Assembly (NCBI RefSeq): GCF_963169125.1 | Contig: NC_084795.1 | Span: 96,901,411-96,965,410 of the forward strand | DNA: 64,000 nucleotides | Source of the DNA: Humulus lupulus | Lineage: Eukaryota > Streptophyta > Magnoliopsida > Rosales > Cannabaceae | Direction of reading: 5' to 3' | Shown here: positions 45,250-57,816 of the stretch, piece by piece | Layout of the letters: every line of letters begins with the position of its first letter | How positions within the stretch are numbered: position 1 is the first letter of the stretch | Made by a program: the position numbers and the translations under genes | Notes under the pieces: model-generated | The model's database searches: none | Told to the model about the DNA's origin: nothing | What the model saw: only the letters and a program-made list of their open reading frames with translations

Positions 45250-47437
45250 AGAGAGAGAAAGAAGGAAAGAAAGTGAGAAAGAGAGAGAGAGAGTGAATGC
45301 ATGGGAGAAGAAGAAGAAGAAGAAGGCAAGGATGGTTCTAATCTAGGTTTTTATTCTTGTTCTCCCTAGTGATTGATTCTCTAATTCATCTCCTCACCTT
45401 CTTGATTAGTAAGTTTTCATGTTGATGTTTTATTTCTTTCTTTGTTGGGGAATTCGAAAAAACCCTAGGTATACCAAGAGGGTGATCATAGTTCCTTCTT
45501 TGAGTGTTGATTTCTACCAAGGAGGTAATATAAATCTCAAGCCCTATGGTTATCTGGATGACTTATATGTTCTTCGTATTTGTTTTGGGTATTGTTTGTT
45601 AAAAGCATGATTGTGTATGGAGACTTTAGTACTTTTGTTGTCTTTTGATGTTATTGTGTTTTGATGTTTGTTTAAAATGAGGTTCATGGAAAGTATGTTA
45701 ATGTGGTGGTTATTTTTTTTATATAGAGAATATGTATGATTAGGTGTTGAGGTTCATGTTAGGATGAAATTGGTTTTCTTGAAAAGTTTAAAAAACATTG
45801 TTTTTTGTTTTATTAGAAATCTAATAATGGCAGATTATGGAAATTCATGTTTATTCAATCTAGGATTCTATGTATGATACTATGAAGAAAATTATATTAG
45901 TATGTTGCTGTTGCTGTTGGTGTTTTTTTTTTTTTTATTTTAAATGGTTGATTTATAAAAATTGTAAAACTTGGTGATAGAAACATGCTAGGATTAATTA
46001 TAAAATTTGGGAAATAATAAAGAGATGGAAGCATGTTAGGTTTTGGCCAAGGCTTGTATTTTGAGGGTGTATTTTTCTTATTTGATTAAATGATTGTTAC
46101 ATGCTAATTGTGTTATTAAATCCATACAGTTTTATAAGCATACTAGGTAAATTTGTTATAATGGCTAGAAAAAAATTTGTGAATAATGGGTGTATCTTGC
46201 TTCATGAATTTTTGCTTACTAGTATGGTAATTTACTTTTAATTAAAATAATAGAATAGTATGTTTTGCAAACTCATGCCTTAGAATTAATGTAATATAAT
46301 GCTTGCTGAAATTTTTAGGTTCATGGAAAAAGTCTCTTTTAAAATAAAAGATATAAAATATAAGTTTGATTAATTTAGTCCTTAGACTTTATATATGAAA
46401 AATACATTTTTTCACACTTTTAAAAAACTGTAATTTCAAATTCTTATTAATGCATTTTTTTTTATTATTTTAAATAATTAATTAAGTAAAACTATATTTA
46501 AAATGGGAGTAAGAAATTTATTTAGGTAAATGGGAAGATAATTTGGATTTTCCACCTTAGTTTAAAATTTTATAACTTAGATGTAAAATGTGGTGACCTC
46601 AAAGTCTTAAATTGTTAAAAGGTTAAATTATTTATTAATTCTATTTATTAAATTAGAAACATTGATAAAGAAAATGAGTTTATATTATTTTTAATAATTA
46701 ATTAATTATGTTAAATTAATTATTTTGTGAAAAATAGAAAAGTTGTCATATTTTATTTTTATATAAAATAATAATTGTTATTTTATTATTTTAAAACAAA
46801 TGTGACTTGGGTGCTAATTAGATAAATGTTTTTGTGAATTAAAATCTAGAATAAAATCTTATGACTTAAGGAGGTACGTAATATGATAATATTAACAATT
46901 GGTAAACTAATTCTTGCTGAATTTTTAAGAAAGTGACAATAAAATGATCACGTAGAATCTATCAACTTCAACGATAATTTTAAGAATCATCCCACATATG
47001 CATGTAGCATGCAAGCTTACTTTTACGCTCATATATATGTTATTTAATCAAATCCATGGTTCCTGATTTGAAATCATTAAGAATTAAAATTGACATTATT
47101 CTTTTATGATTTTATGTGACGTTGTTGTATGAATAGAGTTGTGGTGCAACTTGTGCGACGTGTGCATGACTCATGCACGCATGGGGTATGTATGTTGGGC
47201 ATGTGTAATTTTACATGATTTTAAGACAAACGTTTGATTGTGATTTTAGGCTCATTGTGAAGTACCCCGCACTTTATTTTTGCTTGGACTTGAGGTAAGG
47301 AAGTTAGCTTGAATTTTATATGAATTATGTTATGAAAGGTATGAACTATTATGTTGCAAAAGTTATAGTGTTATAGAAAGTATAAGTTATGGTAAGCGAA
47401 AATGTTATGAAAAGTATGAGTTACTATATGTTATGTT
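44503..47437 (+). mobile_element. Truncated second LTR of the G1 family
   Basis: It is highly similar to 16031-17830, sharing GAGTTCTAGAGATTTGATT, AGGTTCATGGAAAGTAT and ACCCCGCACTTTATTTTTGC. Its first bases are missing, fused to the RT remnant near 44503, and its last 700 bp or so are missing. Against the 5' LTR it contains an extra segment of about 1 kb (roughly 44600-45650). It is probably the decayed 3' LTR of G1. Confidence 0.8.
45208..45293. repeat. GA microsatellite
   Basis: A (GA)n run of about 36 bp, then imperfect GAGA/GAAA continuation. It lies within the LTR segment that is missing from the 5' copy. Confidence 0.92.
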
Positions 47438-47442
47438 ATGAC

Positions 47443-50400
47443 TGTAACGACCCGGATTTTCAAGACTCGATAATGCGGAAATATAAATGTTTTCATTTAA
47501 CAAAATGTCTCAAAAACCCATAGAAAAAAAAAACTTTTTAAAAAGTCATATGGCCATACTTAACATTTAGTAACAAACATGTTTTATAAAGATTAGAGTG
47601 AGCCTAGTTTAGGAAAATTACACAATATTTCCAAAAATAAAAAGGCTTCCCAAAAGGTCGGTCCACATGTACATTTGCAAGGAAGACTCCAGCGCTCACT
47701 GCTCTGCCCTGCCCTTGCCCTTACCTACAACATGAAACAACTAGGTAAGCGAAAACGCTTAGTAAGATCAACTTTCAAACAAAGCAGATAGAGAAATAGG
47801 GATCCGGACCCATCCGGACCCTACACAATCAATTTCAAGAACGCTAAAGCGTCCTGGCAAACTTATGGTCATGCCTGATAACCAAGGATAAATTAATTCA
47901 TATCTAGATAAAAATCCTGCACTCAGAAAAATCCCAGAACAAGCAGATATATTATATCACAACTATATCTTATCAACAATTATATCCCTGCACTCAGAAA
48001 ATCCCAGAGCAAGCAGATATATTATATCACAACATAATTCGAGACCAACGCTCGACAATTTCTAACAATTCATGCGTAACGCGCCCTCCAACATAATTGC
48101 TAATCTGTAAAAGAGAACCGAGTCTCCACACTAAGATCTAGCCAATAAATATTCTCATCAAGGGTAACTATCGTGTTACCTAGGGCATCGCTACTTATTC
48201 AAGAGTGTAATCCAATTTACACGGTTTTACGGAGACTTCTATGTTAATCAGTGGTGCTGGTGAGCAGCTGCCCCTAGGGTGTTCAACCTCACTCAATCTT
48301 GGCAACCCCTAGTATCTCTAGGCACTCTCACGGAATGGCCAATATTCACGGCTGCTATCCGGGAATAACTTATCAGAGCACTTGCTCGGATTCTAACCGT
48401 CCAATGATTAAGTAAGCATGAGGGCCCCTAGGTCCCATTTATCTTGGCGCCCCTAGGTTTAACCAGCTTATCCTCATCTCATGGCCACTCGTCGCGGTAA
48501 TGAACCGGACATAAATAAAATCAAGCAGTGTGACGGGGATCAACCGTCTAGGATATGACGGACTTCTACCGTTCATATTTTCTAAATCAGCACTCACTAG
48601 ACTAACGCCTCTAAGCAACTTTCTATGACAGCCTACATATGTGCATGTATCCCTATACTAACATACAAGACAATAATCATTTCATGTTGCAGCCATACAA
48701 TATAAGTTGACTTACTTGGAGTCCTTAGCGCTCAGCAGGTTTTCACCCTCCAACGTTCAGTCCAGTTACGCTTAGCCAATACTGTAGTTATCCATACAGT
48801 ATACTCGGATTAATTATGGCACTAATAATTCGTTATTATTATTTTGGGCAGTTTGGTCATTTTAATAAAAGTCATTTGTAAGGATTTATAATCCTTATTT
48901 GGGTTTTAAACCTATTAAGGAAAGTTATACAAAATATTCGAGACTAAACCCTAAGTCTCGGGGAGACCTATCCTAAGGTCTCGATACCTAGGCTCGGGTA
49001 TCACAATGGTATTTCCCCACAACCCGCTAAAAATCTTACTCTTTCAAGGTATCGCTATTAACCCGCACTTTCGACTAGTCGGTTAAAATATGTAAGATTT
49101 TAGCCGGTATTATATCCAGAAAATACAAATAAATTCCTTAATTATTTTTAAAGAAAATAAACTCTTTAAATTTTCCTTTTATTTTTCTTAAGGTTTTAAT
49201 ATCTAAAAACCGTTTTAAGAAAATTGCCTAATTTGTCTTAATTAGGAAAACCGTTATAAATTTCTCATATTGACTAATTAATTTTCTAAAAGAAATTAAT
49301 CAATTTTACTTACTAGAAAAATCATTCATTTAATTATTTTCTCAAAATATAGGGTTTTAAACCCTCTTTTAATTTATTAACTATTAATAAATTAAATCTC
49401 TTATTTTTAGAAAGAATAAAAACTCTTTAATAAAAATAATTCATTTAAACTCAAAGGGATAATTTTAGTGAAAATATGATTTCAAGACTTACCAATTTAT
49501 ATATTGAAATAAGCAAAATTTTACTTTTTACCTTATGTTCCAAAATCTCATTTTTACACTAAGTGTGAAAAACCTAATTTTCACATTTTTAACTACATAC
49601 TTCGTTAGTTCATAACTTGAAATTTACTTACCCAATTGTTTCCAAAATTTCCCAATTCCATTTTTGTTATGCCATTTAGGTCTTTGTAAAATCTTAGGTC
49701 AAAATGAGCATTTTTGATTGGTGAAATCATTTTCCAACAATGAGGTAAAAATGACCTTATTTTCAAGTCCTTATTTTTTCCAAACTTTGACAGTTAATAA
49801 CTTTCAAACCGTTTAATATTTTCTTACCAAATTTTACAGTGGACTAATAGGTTATGCCAAAAATATGTCCACAAAATTTTAGAAAAAACTGGGTTCATTT
49901 GCCCTATACAGTGGCTGTCCAAACTTGGTTCCGAAAATAAGAATACGAAAAAACAGTTTTTTACCTAATCTTTGAAATAGCATAACTTACTCATTTCTAA
50001 ACATTTTTTAGTGTTTCAAAAGCTCAATTTTATGTACTCAATCTCAAAAACATCACAGTACATATAAATTTTACAAAAACAATATACAGTGGCTGCTTGA
50101 CCCCTTGGAAGTCACAGCTCAAAACATGTTTTGTTTTAGGGTATCCTACAAAACCCTTGGGGGTTTTGGTTCCCATTTTCAAAAATCAATACACATGCAT
50201 CATAAAAATTATTAAACAACTACCATAACCTTATTACATCATCAACAAGAAACTCTAAGCATTAGATATACAAAATAATGCTTAAAACTAAAAACCCTAC
50301 AACAAAATCATCAAAAGTAAACTTTTTACCTCTTTGGTGTTCTTGCTTAAGGTTTGGACCTTCCTATAAGCTTTGACTCCTTCAAAACCTTTCAAAAACC

Positions 50401-51374
50401 CTAACCAGCTTCCTCCAACAACATAGGTAATTAGCTATTTGAAACTCTATGATTAAAACTTGACAAAAGTCTAGATTAATGAAACTTTACCTTAGGGAAA
50501 ACCCTTCCTAGACCAAGACTTAGCTTCCAAGTTTCTTTGGTGTTCTTGGGGTTCAAAATGGAGAGAACACTTGAGAGAGTCTTCAAAAATCAGATGAGAG
50601 TGAATGAGGGAGGGAGAGTGGTCGGATTTGGGGGTTAGAATGGCTCACACAACTCTTCAAAATATCACAAAACACTTGAGTGCTTTTCTACCCACTTGCC
50701 CACTTGACTTCTTAATTAAATGGGATTTGAATTTTATAAAATTGGGTTCACACCACTCTAAAATAGCACATGGCCAGCCACCCTTTTCCATATATGTGAC
50801 CATTAATTTTTTTTTAATTTTTTTTTAATTTTTTATAAAGGTTAATAAAGGTTTATAAGAAGAAAAGTCCAAATTGACTTTTGACACCTTTTTTCACTCT
50901 TATTAAGTTTTAATCACCAAACTTAACATTAATTAATTAAATTAAATGTCTCTCACATTTAATTTAATTAATCACATAATAAAATTTAACCTAAGGTCCA
51001 TTCATGGAATAAAATTCCCCATTTCGGCAAAATTAGGCATTTAACACAAAATGCCCTAAAATTTCCATTTTCTTTTAGGTTTATTATTTTTGACCAAACC
51101 TTAACTTTTATGAATGTATTTTATGCACAAAATATAATTGCCATGATTTTTCGTTTTATTTTCCGAGATTTTTACCCGATCAGGGTTTTTGTGTCAGTCC
51201 AGGACCGAAAGTTTTATCTTGACTTTTAAAATCACAAAATTCATATTTTGGCTAGCAATAAATCATGGAATACTTACAAACAAAATATAATATTATTTAA
51301 AATAATATTCTTAACCCGGGGGAAAAATACCGACCCGAGTCGTTTAAAGGTACCCGAAAACGTAGGACGTTACA
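47443..51374. mobile_element. 3.9 kb LTR-like insertion, target duplication ATGAC
   Basis: It begins TGTAACGACCCGGATTTTC and ends ACGTAGGACGTTACA (TG..CA), flanked by perfect ATGAC at 47438-47442 and 51375-51379. There is no pol and no internal LTR repeat, so it looks like one very long solo LTR of a Tekay-like family. The strand is unclear: the start resembles plus-oriented relatives, but internal blocks read like the antisense of such LTRs. The left flank is G1 LTR and the right flank is LTR of another family, so an older junction existed at the insertion point. The ORF at 50604-50828 is not supported. Confidence 0.78.
47926..48034. repeat. 61-bp tandem duplication
   Basis: The block CCTGCACTCAGAAAAATCCC, with GCAGATATATTATATCACAA after it, starts at 47926 and again at 47987 with very few differences. 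It lies inside the 3.9 kb LTR. Confidence 0.85.
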
Positions 51375-51723
51375 ATGACTTTCTCGCTAACTTGCTCCCT
51401 AGGATTGCCTCATGCTGAGTAACCCAAATATATCTGCATAATAATGTGGTCTCACACATATATCACATATATGCACATATATTCCAAATATACTCGCAAC
51501 AGGCCAAATTACGAAAATGACCCTTCTATCAAGAAAAGGGTCCACATGCATTTTAATACTCCTAAACATGCATATCTAGTCATATTATAATATAACTCAC
51601 ACAATCATATAATGATACACTTATATATCATATAAACACATATTTCATATAATTATCCATAATTTGCCATCCTGGCTCCCTAATCAAGACCCTAAGCGGT
51701 ATTATGTAATTTGGGACGTTACA
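51375..51723 (-). repeat. Truncated 3' LTR of minus-strand element G3
   Basis: On the minus strand it starts TGTAACGTCCCAAATTACAT directly after the polypurine tract. It resembles the first 330 bp of the minus-oriented LTR 40193-42607 (GCATAATAATGTGGTCTCA block). It is cut at 51375 by the 3.9 kb insertion. Confidence 0.8.
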
Positions 51724-51735
51724 ACTTTCCCCTCC
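51724..51735 (-). other. G3 polypurine tract
   Basis: GGAGGGGAAAGT on the minus strand, between the pol stop codon (TAA at 51738-51736) and the LTR start. It confirms the minus orientation of G3. Confidence 0.8.
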
Positions 51736-54700
51736 TTACAGAAATTTCATCATCAAAATTTTACCGGAACAACCTGGGATACTATTCCTGCATATCTTAC
51801 TTAGCTCCCAGGTCACTTCCTCGACCTTGTTGTTTGTCCGTAATACCTTAACCAAAGGTATAGTCTTGTTCCTCAGGACGTTGTCCTCCCTCTCTAAAAT
51901 CTGAACTGGCTGCTCCTCATTGGATAAATCAGTCTCCAGTTATAGATCCTCGCAACTCAACACATGACTCTCATCTGACACATACTTCTTTAATATGAAA
52001 ATATGAAATACGTTGTGCACACTAAATAGTGTCAGGGGTAAGGCCAACCTATAGGCCACCCAACCGATCCTCTCCAGGATCTCAAATAATCCTACAAACC
52101 TAGGGCTTAACTTGCCCTTATTCCCAAATCTCTTCATCCTTCTCAATGGGGAAATCCTAAGGAAGACATAGTCTCCCACTTGGAACTCTACGTTCCTCCG
52201 CTTTGGGTCTGAATAACTTTTCTGTCTACTTTGAGACGTGAGCATCCAAGCTTTAATCTTCTCAATAGCCTCAGTAATCCTATGAACTGCCTCAGGACCC
52301 AAATATTTTCTCTCACCCATCTCATCCCATTGAATTGGCGATCTACACTTCCTACCATACAACATCTCATAAGGTGTTACCCCAATAGTTGACTGGTAGC
52401 TGTTATTATAGGAAAACTCTATCAGAGGAAAATATTTACTCCAGGACCCTTCAATGTCCAATACACATGCTCTCAACATGTTCCTCCAATATCTGGATAA
52501 TCCTCTCAGACTGACCATCAATTTAAGGACGATAAGTTGTACTGAACTTCAGTTGTGTAGTCATCGCCTTCTGTAAATTTTCTCAAAACATGGAAGTAAA
52601 GATAGGGTCCCTATCCGGCACGATAGACTTCAGAGTCTAATGAAGGCGTACTGTCTCTCTCACATAGAGATTTGCATACTGGTTAACTGTTTAGTTCATC
52701 CTCACTGGTCAAAAGTGAGGTGACTCCGTATACTGGTCCACGATGACCCAGACTAACTCATACTAGCCCACTGTCCTGGGCAACCCCACCACAAAATCCA
52801 TCTTGGTCCACTCTGTATATCCAAAGGCTATAGTAGCCCTACTGGTCTCTAATGCTCTGCCTTAACCTGCTAACAGGTCAGGCACTTTGCCACATACTTA
52901 GACTCGTCGCTCTTCATCCCAGGCCACCAATATAAAACTTTCAAATTTTGGTACATATTTGTGGTGCCTGGATGTAGAGAATAAGGGGTAGAATGAGATT
53001 CATCAAGAATCTCTCGTCTGATCCTAGTGTCCATCAAAACAAAAATCTGATCGTTGTATCTCAATAAACCCATGTCTGGCACTGTATAGTCCTTAGCCAC
53101 TTTAGCTAGGACGCCCCCTCTAATCTGTCCCAACTGTTGGTCACTCAACTGTTTCTTCTTGATCCTTTCTAAAAGAGTAGATTGAAAGATGATGTTGGCC
53201 AACTAGCCCATCACTAACTCAATACCTACTCTAGTCATATCCTCTGCCAACTGCTTAGATATCTATCTCGCACTGTACAACTGTCCCAAACCCTCCCGAC
53301 ATAAGGCATCTGCAGCCACGTTGGCTTTCTCTGGGTGATAGAGGATCGTGTAATCATAATCCTTCACTAGCTCTAACGAATGTCTCTGCCTCATGTTCAC
53401 GTCTTTCTAGATGAATAAGTATTTCAAACTCTTGTGATTTGTGTATATCTCACACTTCTCACCATACAAGTATTGCTGCCACACCTTTAGTGCAACAACC
53501 ACTACTGCAAGTTCTAGATCATGTTTGGGGTACTTCTGTTCTTATTCTTTTAGCTGATGTGATGCATAGGCAATCACCTTTCCTGTTTGTATAAGGACAC
53601 AACCTAAACCCTGTCTTGAGGCATCACAATAAACCACGAACTTGTCCTGATCTATAGGAAGACTCAAAACTGGAGCGCTGATCAGATTCTTCTCCAATCT
53701 CTGGAAGTTGTCCTCACATCTGGCCATATAAACCTATGGTTCTTGTGTGTCAACTTTGCCAGTGGTGACACAGTCTTGGAAAATCCCTCAACAAGGTGTC
53801 TGTAATAACCTGCCAATCCCATGAGACTTCTGATTTCTGAAGCATTCTTTGGCCTTGGCCAATCTTTGGCCACCTCAATCTTCGCTGGATCCATAAAAAT
53901 TCCATCATTACTGACTATGTGACCTAAGAAAGTCACCCATGGAAAACAGAATTCACACTTCTTGAATTTCGCAACCTGTGCTCCTCCAGTCTCTGTAGTA
54001 TTAATTTGAGGTGCTGCTCGTGCTCTGTCACTGACTGAGAGTTTACCAGTATATCGTCGATAAGGATGATCACGAATCAATCCAGGTAATCTTTGAACAC
54101 CCTGATCATCATATCCATAAATGTTGCTGGGGCATTAGTCGGTCCAAATGACATCACCAGAAACTCATAATGCCCATACCTGGTGCGAAAAGCTGTGTCG
54201 GTATATCTTCCTCCCTGATCCTCAGTTGATGATAACTAGATCAAAGGTCTATCTTGGAGAGTACCATCTTACCCTGTAATAGTTCAAACAGATCATCAAT
54301 CCTTGGCAAAGGATACATGTTCTTGGTAGTTAACTTATTCAGTTTCCTATAATCAATGCACATCCTTAGAGAACCATCTTTCTTCCTTACGAAGAGAACT
54401 GTTACGCCCCACAACGAGAAACTGGGCCTAATAAAACCCAAGTCTAGTAACTCCTGTTACTAAACCTTTAGTTCTTTCAGTTCTGCTGGAGCTATTATGT
54501 AAGGTGCCCTATACACTGGCTTTGTCCCTGGAGCTAGTTCAATCATAAACTCTATCTCCCTGTGTGGAGGTAACCCTGGCAGATTCTTTGGAAACACATC
54601 TAAAAACTCATAGACTAATCTGGTTTGTCCTGGTCCCACTGACACGACTTGAGTAGTATCCACCATACTAGCTAAGAATCATATGCATCCCCTTGCAATA

Positions 54701-55073
54701 GGTCTCTAGCTCTAAGTACAGATATCATATGTATACGGGGTCCATGCACAGTACAAACAAATACAAAGGGATCCTCACCCCCAGGCTCAAAGATTATCAT
54801 CTTCTTCTTGCAATCTATCATTTACCCATACTTATCTCACCAGTCCATACCCAGAATTATATAGAAGTCAGTCATAACCAACTCTATTTAGTCAGCTGCC
54901 AACTCCCTGCCATCCACTTTCACTGGCAGTGATTTGACCCATCTCTTGGAAACTACCAACTCCCTAGTGGGCAATAAGGTACCAAACCCCACGGGATGAA
55001 AGTCACAAGGTCTACACAGTATACTAATAATCATACTAGCAATAAAAGAATGTGTAGCACTTGAATCAATCAA
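51736..55073 (-). pseudogene. G3 pol: protease, RT, RNase H, integrase, chromodomain (Tekay-like chromovirus)
   Basis: Read on the minus strand the domains follow in order. Protease (55073-54890) has IDSSATHSFIAS, so the active-site DSG is changed to DSS, and LGMDW near 54855. RT has [20 protein letters not shown] (54400-54340). Next come FLGHIVSNDGI (about 53930) and RNase H with VYCDASRQGLGCVLI (about 53640). Integrase has an HHCC segment ending YVAKCLTC (about 52870) and a core end at 52521-51940 with SYQSTIGVTPYEMLYGRKCR. Finally there is a chromodomain (about 51910-51790) with EEQPVQILEREDNVLR and VTWELS. The chromodomain marks a chromovirus. Several stops and frameshifts break the frame, including a TAA just before the chromodomain, so it is inactive. 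Confidence 0.9.
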
Positions 55074-55103
55074 AACAATACAAAGGGACCCAGCACTGGA
55101 AAG

Positions 55104-56173
55104 CTAACTTGTAACCACCAAGAGACTAGCGTTGACCTCTGCATGAGTTAGGGTGAACACCCAAGATGGAGTCACGCTGTGCACCTTCCTTGGTTCTTCT
55201 TTCTTTATTCTCGGGCAATCTTTCCTCAGGTGTTCCAAAATCTCGCAGATGAAGCAGGCTTTCGCCTGACATTCCCCAATATGGTTCTTCCTGCACCGAG
55301 TACACTCTGGGAATGCATTCCAGGTCTCACTGCCACCATGGCGGCCTATCTGTATGCCTCGTGGCCTCCTATCTGGGCCTGGAGCTGAAAATGCATCTGG
55401 AGTCTTTTTCTTTTGGTCATTAGGGCCTCTGCCCCTACCAAAGCCTACAAATGGAGGTCCCGGCCTCCTAGAATCCATTTTGGCCACATTCTTGCGCCAT
55501 ATCTTGTTCTCTACGCTCTCAGCTATGAGCGCCTTCTCAACAACTTATGCATAAGTAGTCACTCTTGGCACACTAGTGATACCAACATTCTGGGCTATCA
55601 TAGGCTATAGCCCCTGGAGAAACCTCTCCCTTATGGTCTGATCAGTGGGCACTGGATCCCCGACAAACTTTGCTAATCTTTCCAACTTCAAAGCATAAAA
55701 AAAGTTCTAAATTCTTCCCATTCCAAAGTATTTACCTTCCTGGTCTAGGATACCACCTCCCACCATATTCGGGCATCCTCTCAAAACATATAAGTGCCCC
55801 AGGCCTCTCTCTCATTACTGCCCACCCTCATGAAAACTAGGATGGCGGCTATCATTGTCATCAACTTCTCAACCTTCAGTGGCTTTGAGCTACCCTCAAA
55901 AAGTGGAGGGTGTTGTTTCCTGAACTTCTCACATAGGGGTTCCCATTTGTTTCCCATTACCTGAGGCTACACTACCACTAGCTATATCACTGTCGGTACT
56001 GCGAGCTGTAGGTTCCATGTTGGAACCTGTTACTGTTTCAAGAGGCGAATCTCATCTTCTTACCTCTATAACCTGGCTTGCATGTCAGCAAGCACCTCTT
56101 GCCAGTTCTCTGGGGCTGGTGGTAGGGTCTAGCCCTGGTCATTCTCTTCTTTGGCTTGTATTCCTTGGCCAAC
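55104..56173 (-). pseudogene. G3 gag, 5'-truncated by the Athila element
   Basis: The minus-strand segment 55487-55104 encodes an Arg/Gly/Pro-rich stretch, then ECTRCRKNHIGECQAK and a zinc knuckle CFICEILEHLRKDC (C-x2-C-x4-H-x4-C). Upstream (to about 56150) decayed capsid sequence is readable in pieces, such as ERLAKFVGDPVPTDQ. The gag start and the G3 5' LTR are lost where the Athila LTR begins at 56174. Confidence 0.82.
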
Positions 56174-57568
56174 TGTTGAGTCTAGTTTATGTCATGTTTA
56201 GATGGTGTTTTAGGTAGTCTTTTATGTCGTTTTTCTTTCATTTAGTGCAAATTTACGCTTTTGCTTGTTTGTTTTGCAGTTTTTGTGAATAAACAGGAAG
56301 ATTTGAATACTTGGATAAAATTGGTTCAAAAAGAGAAGAAATATCCATGTTTCGGTGTTATTTTCGACAAAGGATGGATCTTAGCGTGATTTGAAGGCGC
56401 TAGTGATTTTTCAGGCTTAAAAATGCATGAGTTGAAAAATTTCTTAAGGGCCATGGCTTAAGCACTATGGAGTCGCGGCCAGCCCTTTAAACAAAATCTA
56501 TGTTTCGGAGTAGCGCTTGGGTTGCGGCATGGCTAAGGAGGGTCGTGGCTTTGCAGAGCTGAATCCTTGAAATCAGAGATACGGGTCGTGGCATGGTTTT
56601 GGGAGAGCCGCGACCTAGAATTGCAAATCCTCAAGAATTTGGGACACAGGCCGCGACATGGTGCATGTAGAGCCGCGGCCCGCCTCTCCTAAAAACGAAA
56701 AAAATTAGGTTTTATAAAAGGGGAAAATGAGAGAACAAAAGAGAGATGAAAATAGGACAGAGTTTGGTGGCTGAAAAAGCTGGGAGATTTCTCAAGTGGT
56801 TGTTATTCATTTACTTCTTTATGTTGTTCTTATTTTCAATTGTCATTAGAATGACAATTATGAACTAATTTTCTGTTTAGGGCTATTAGTTGAATCACTT
56901 GAATCCTTATTATGAACTAATGCAATTATCATCTCTTCTTCATCTTCATTTCAATGCCTTACAATCTGTGCTTATTGATTGGCCATCTATAGTCATTATC
57001 TGTATGTTTTTTAATCAAAATCTGAAAAGTGCGATTTGAATTTGATTTGATTGTTTAGGACACAATTCTAATTTGGAACGAGAGTATCTAGATTAATTGT
57101 GTAACTATCTTTGTGAGTTGTTGTGGTTATTGAAATCTTTGTGATTAAATTTACCATAGAAATATAAGGAATTTTCACTTAGGTTGAGTTTATAATTCAT
57201 AATATGATTATAAACTACTTTTGTCAAATCGATAATTGAAATAGGAAGAAATAAGGAGAATTTGGTAATCTGTATTAGGGATTAATAGGGAGGATAGTTG
57301 ATGAGATTAAACGCCCTAATTACTCTCTCATTGTTTAAATCCAAGGTTTTTCTATTACTCATTGTTTTATTAAATTCTTAATTATTATTTCTGCAATTTA
57401 TATTTTCTTTTGCGTTGTTTACAAGAATCAAAAGTTTTTATTGACCAAATAGAACAAAAACATTAATTGACTGGTATTTGGTGATTTAGTCCTTGAGGAT
57501 GATACTTGGTTTTTCCAAGATTATTACTGAATTGCGATACGTGCACTTGCCTAGCTATAATTTTCGCA
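56174..57568 (+). repeat. Athila-type element, 5' LTR
   Basis: It begins TGTTGAGTCTAGTTTATG and ends about TTTTCGCA (57568), shortly before an Athila-type primer site. Length is about 1395 bp. It carries repeated GCCGCGRCATGG-like phrases at 56468-56690. The 5 bp before it are CCAAC. The right LTR lies beyond the window, so the 3' boundary is inferred. Confidence 0.78.
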
Positions 57569-57577
57569 ATAAGTTTT

Positions 57578-57595
57578 TGGCGCCGTTGTCGGGGA
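57578..57595 (+). other. Primer binding site, Athila type (tRNA-Asp-like)
   Basis: TGGCGCCGTTGTCGGGGA closely matches the TGGCGCCGTTGCCGGGGA site of Athila/Tat elements, with one change. It sets orientation and clade. Confidence 0.9.
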
Positions 57596-57816
57596 CTGAA
57601 AACTATCAATATCAGTCTAATTAATTTTATTTCTAATTTTGTTACTTTTTGTCTTGTTTCTAATTTTTTTCAGCTGTGTTCCTTTGTCAATTTTAGGTAG
57701 TTTTGTTATATCCATAGCAGAAGAGGGGCAGGTAGTCTTGTTCTTTTTAATCCTGAAATTGAGAAGGCTTGCAAACAAAACAGAGGAAACAAAGGTTGGC
57801 TCGTCAGACTGTAGAG

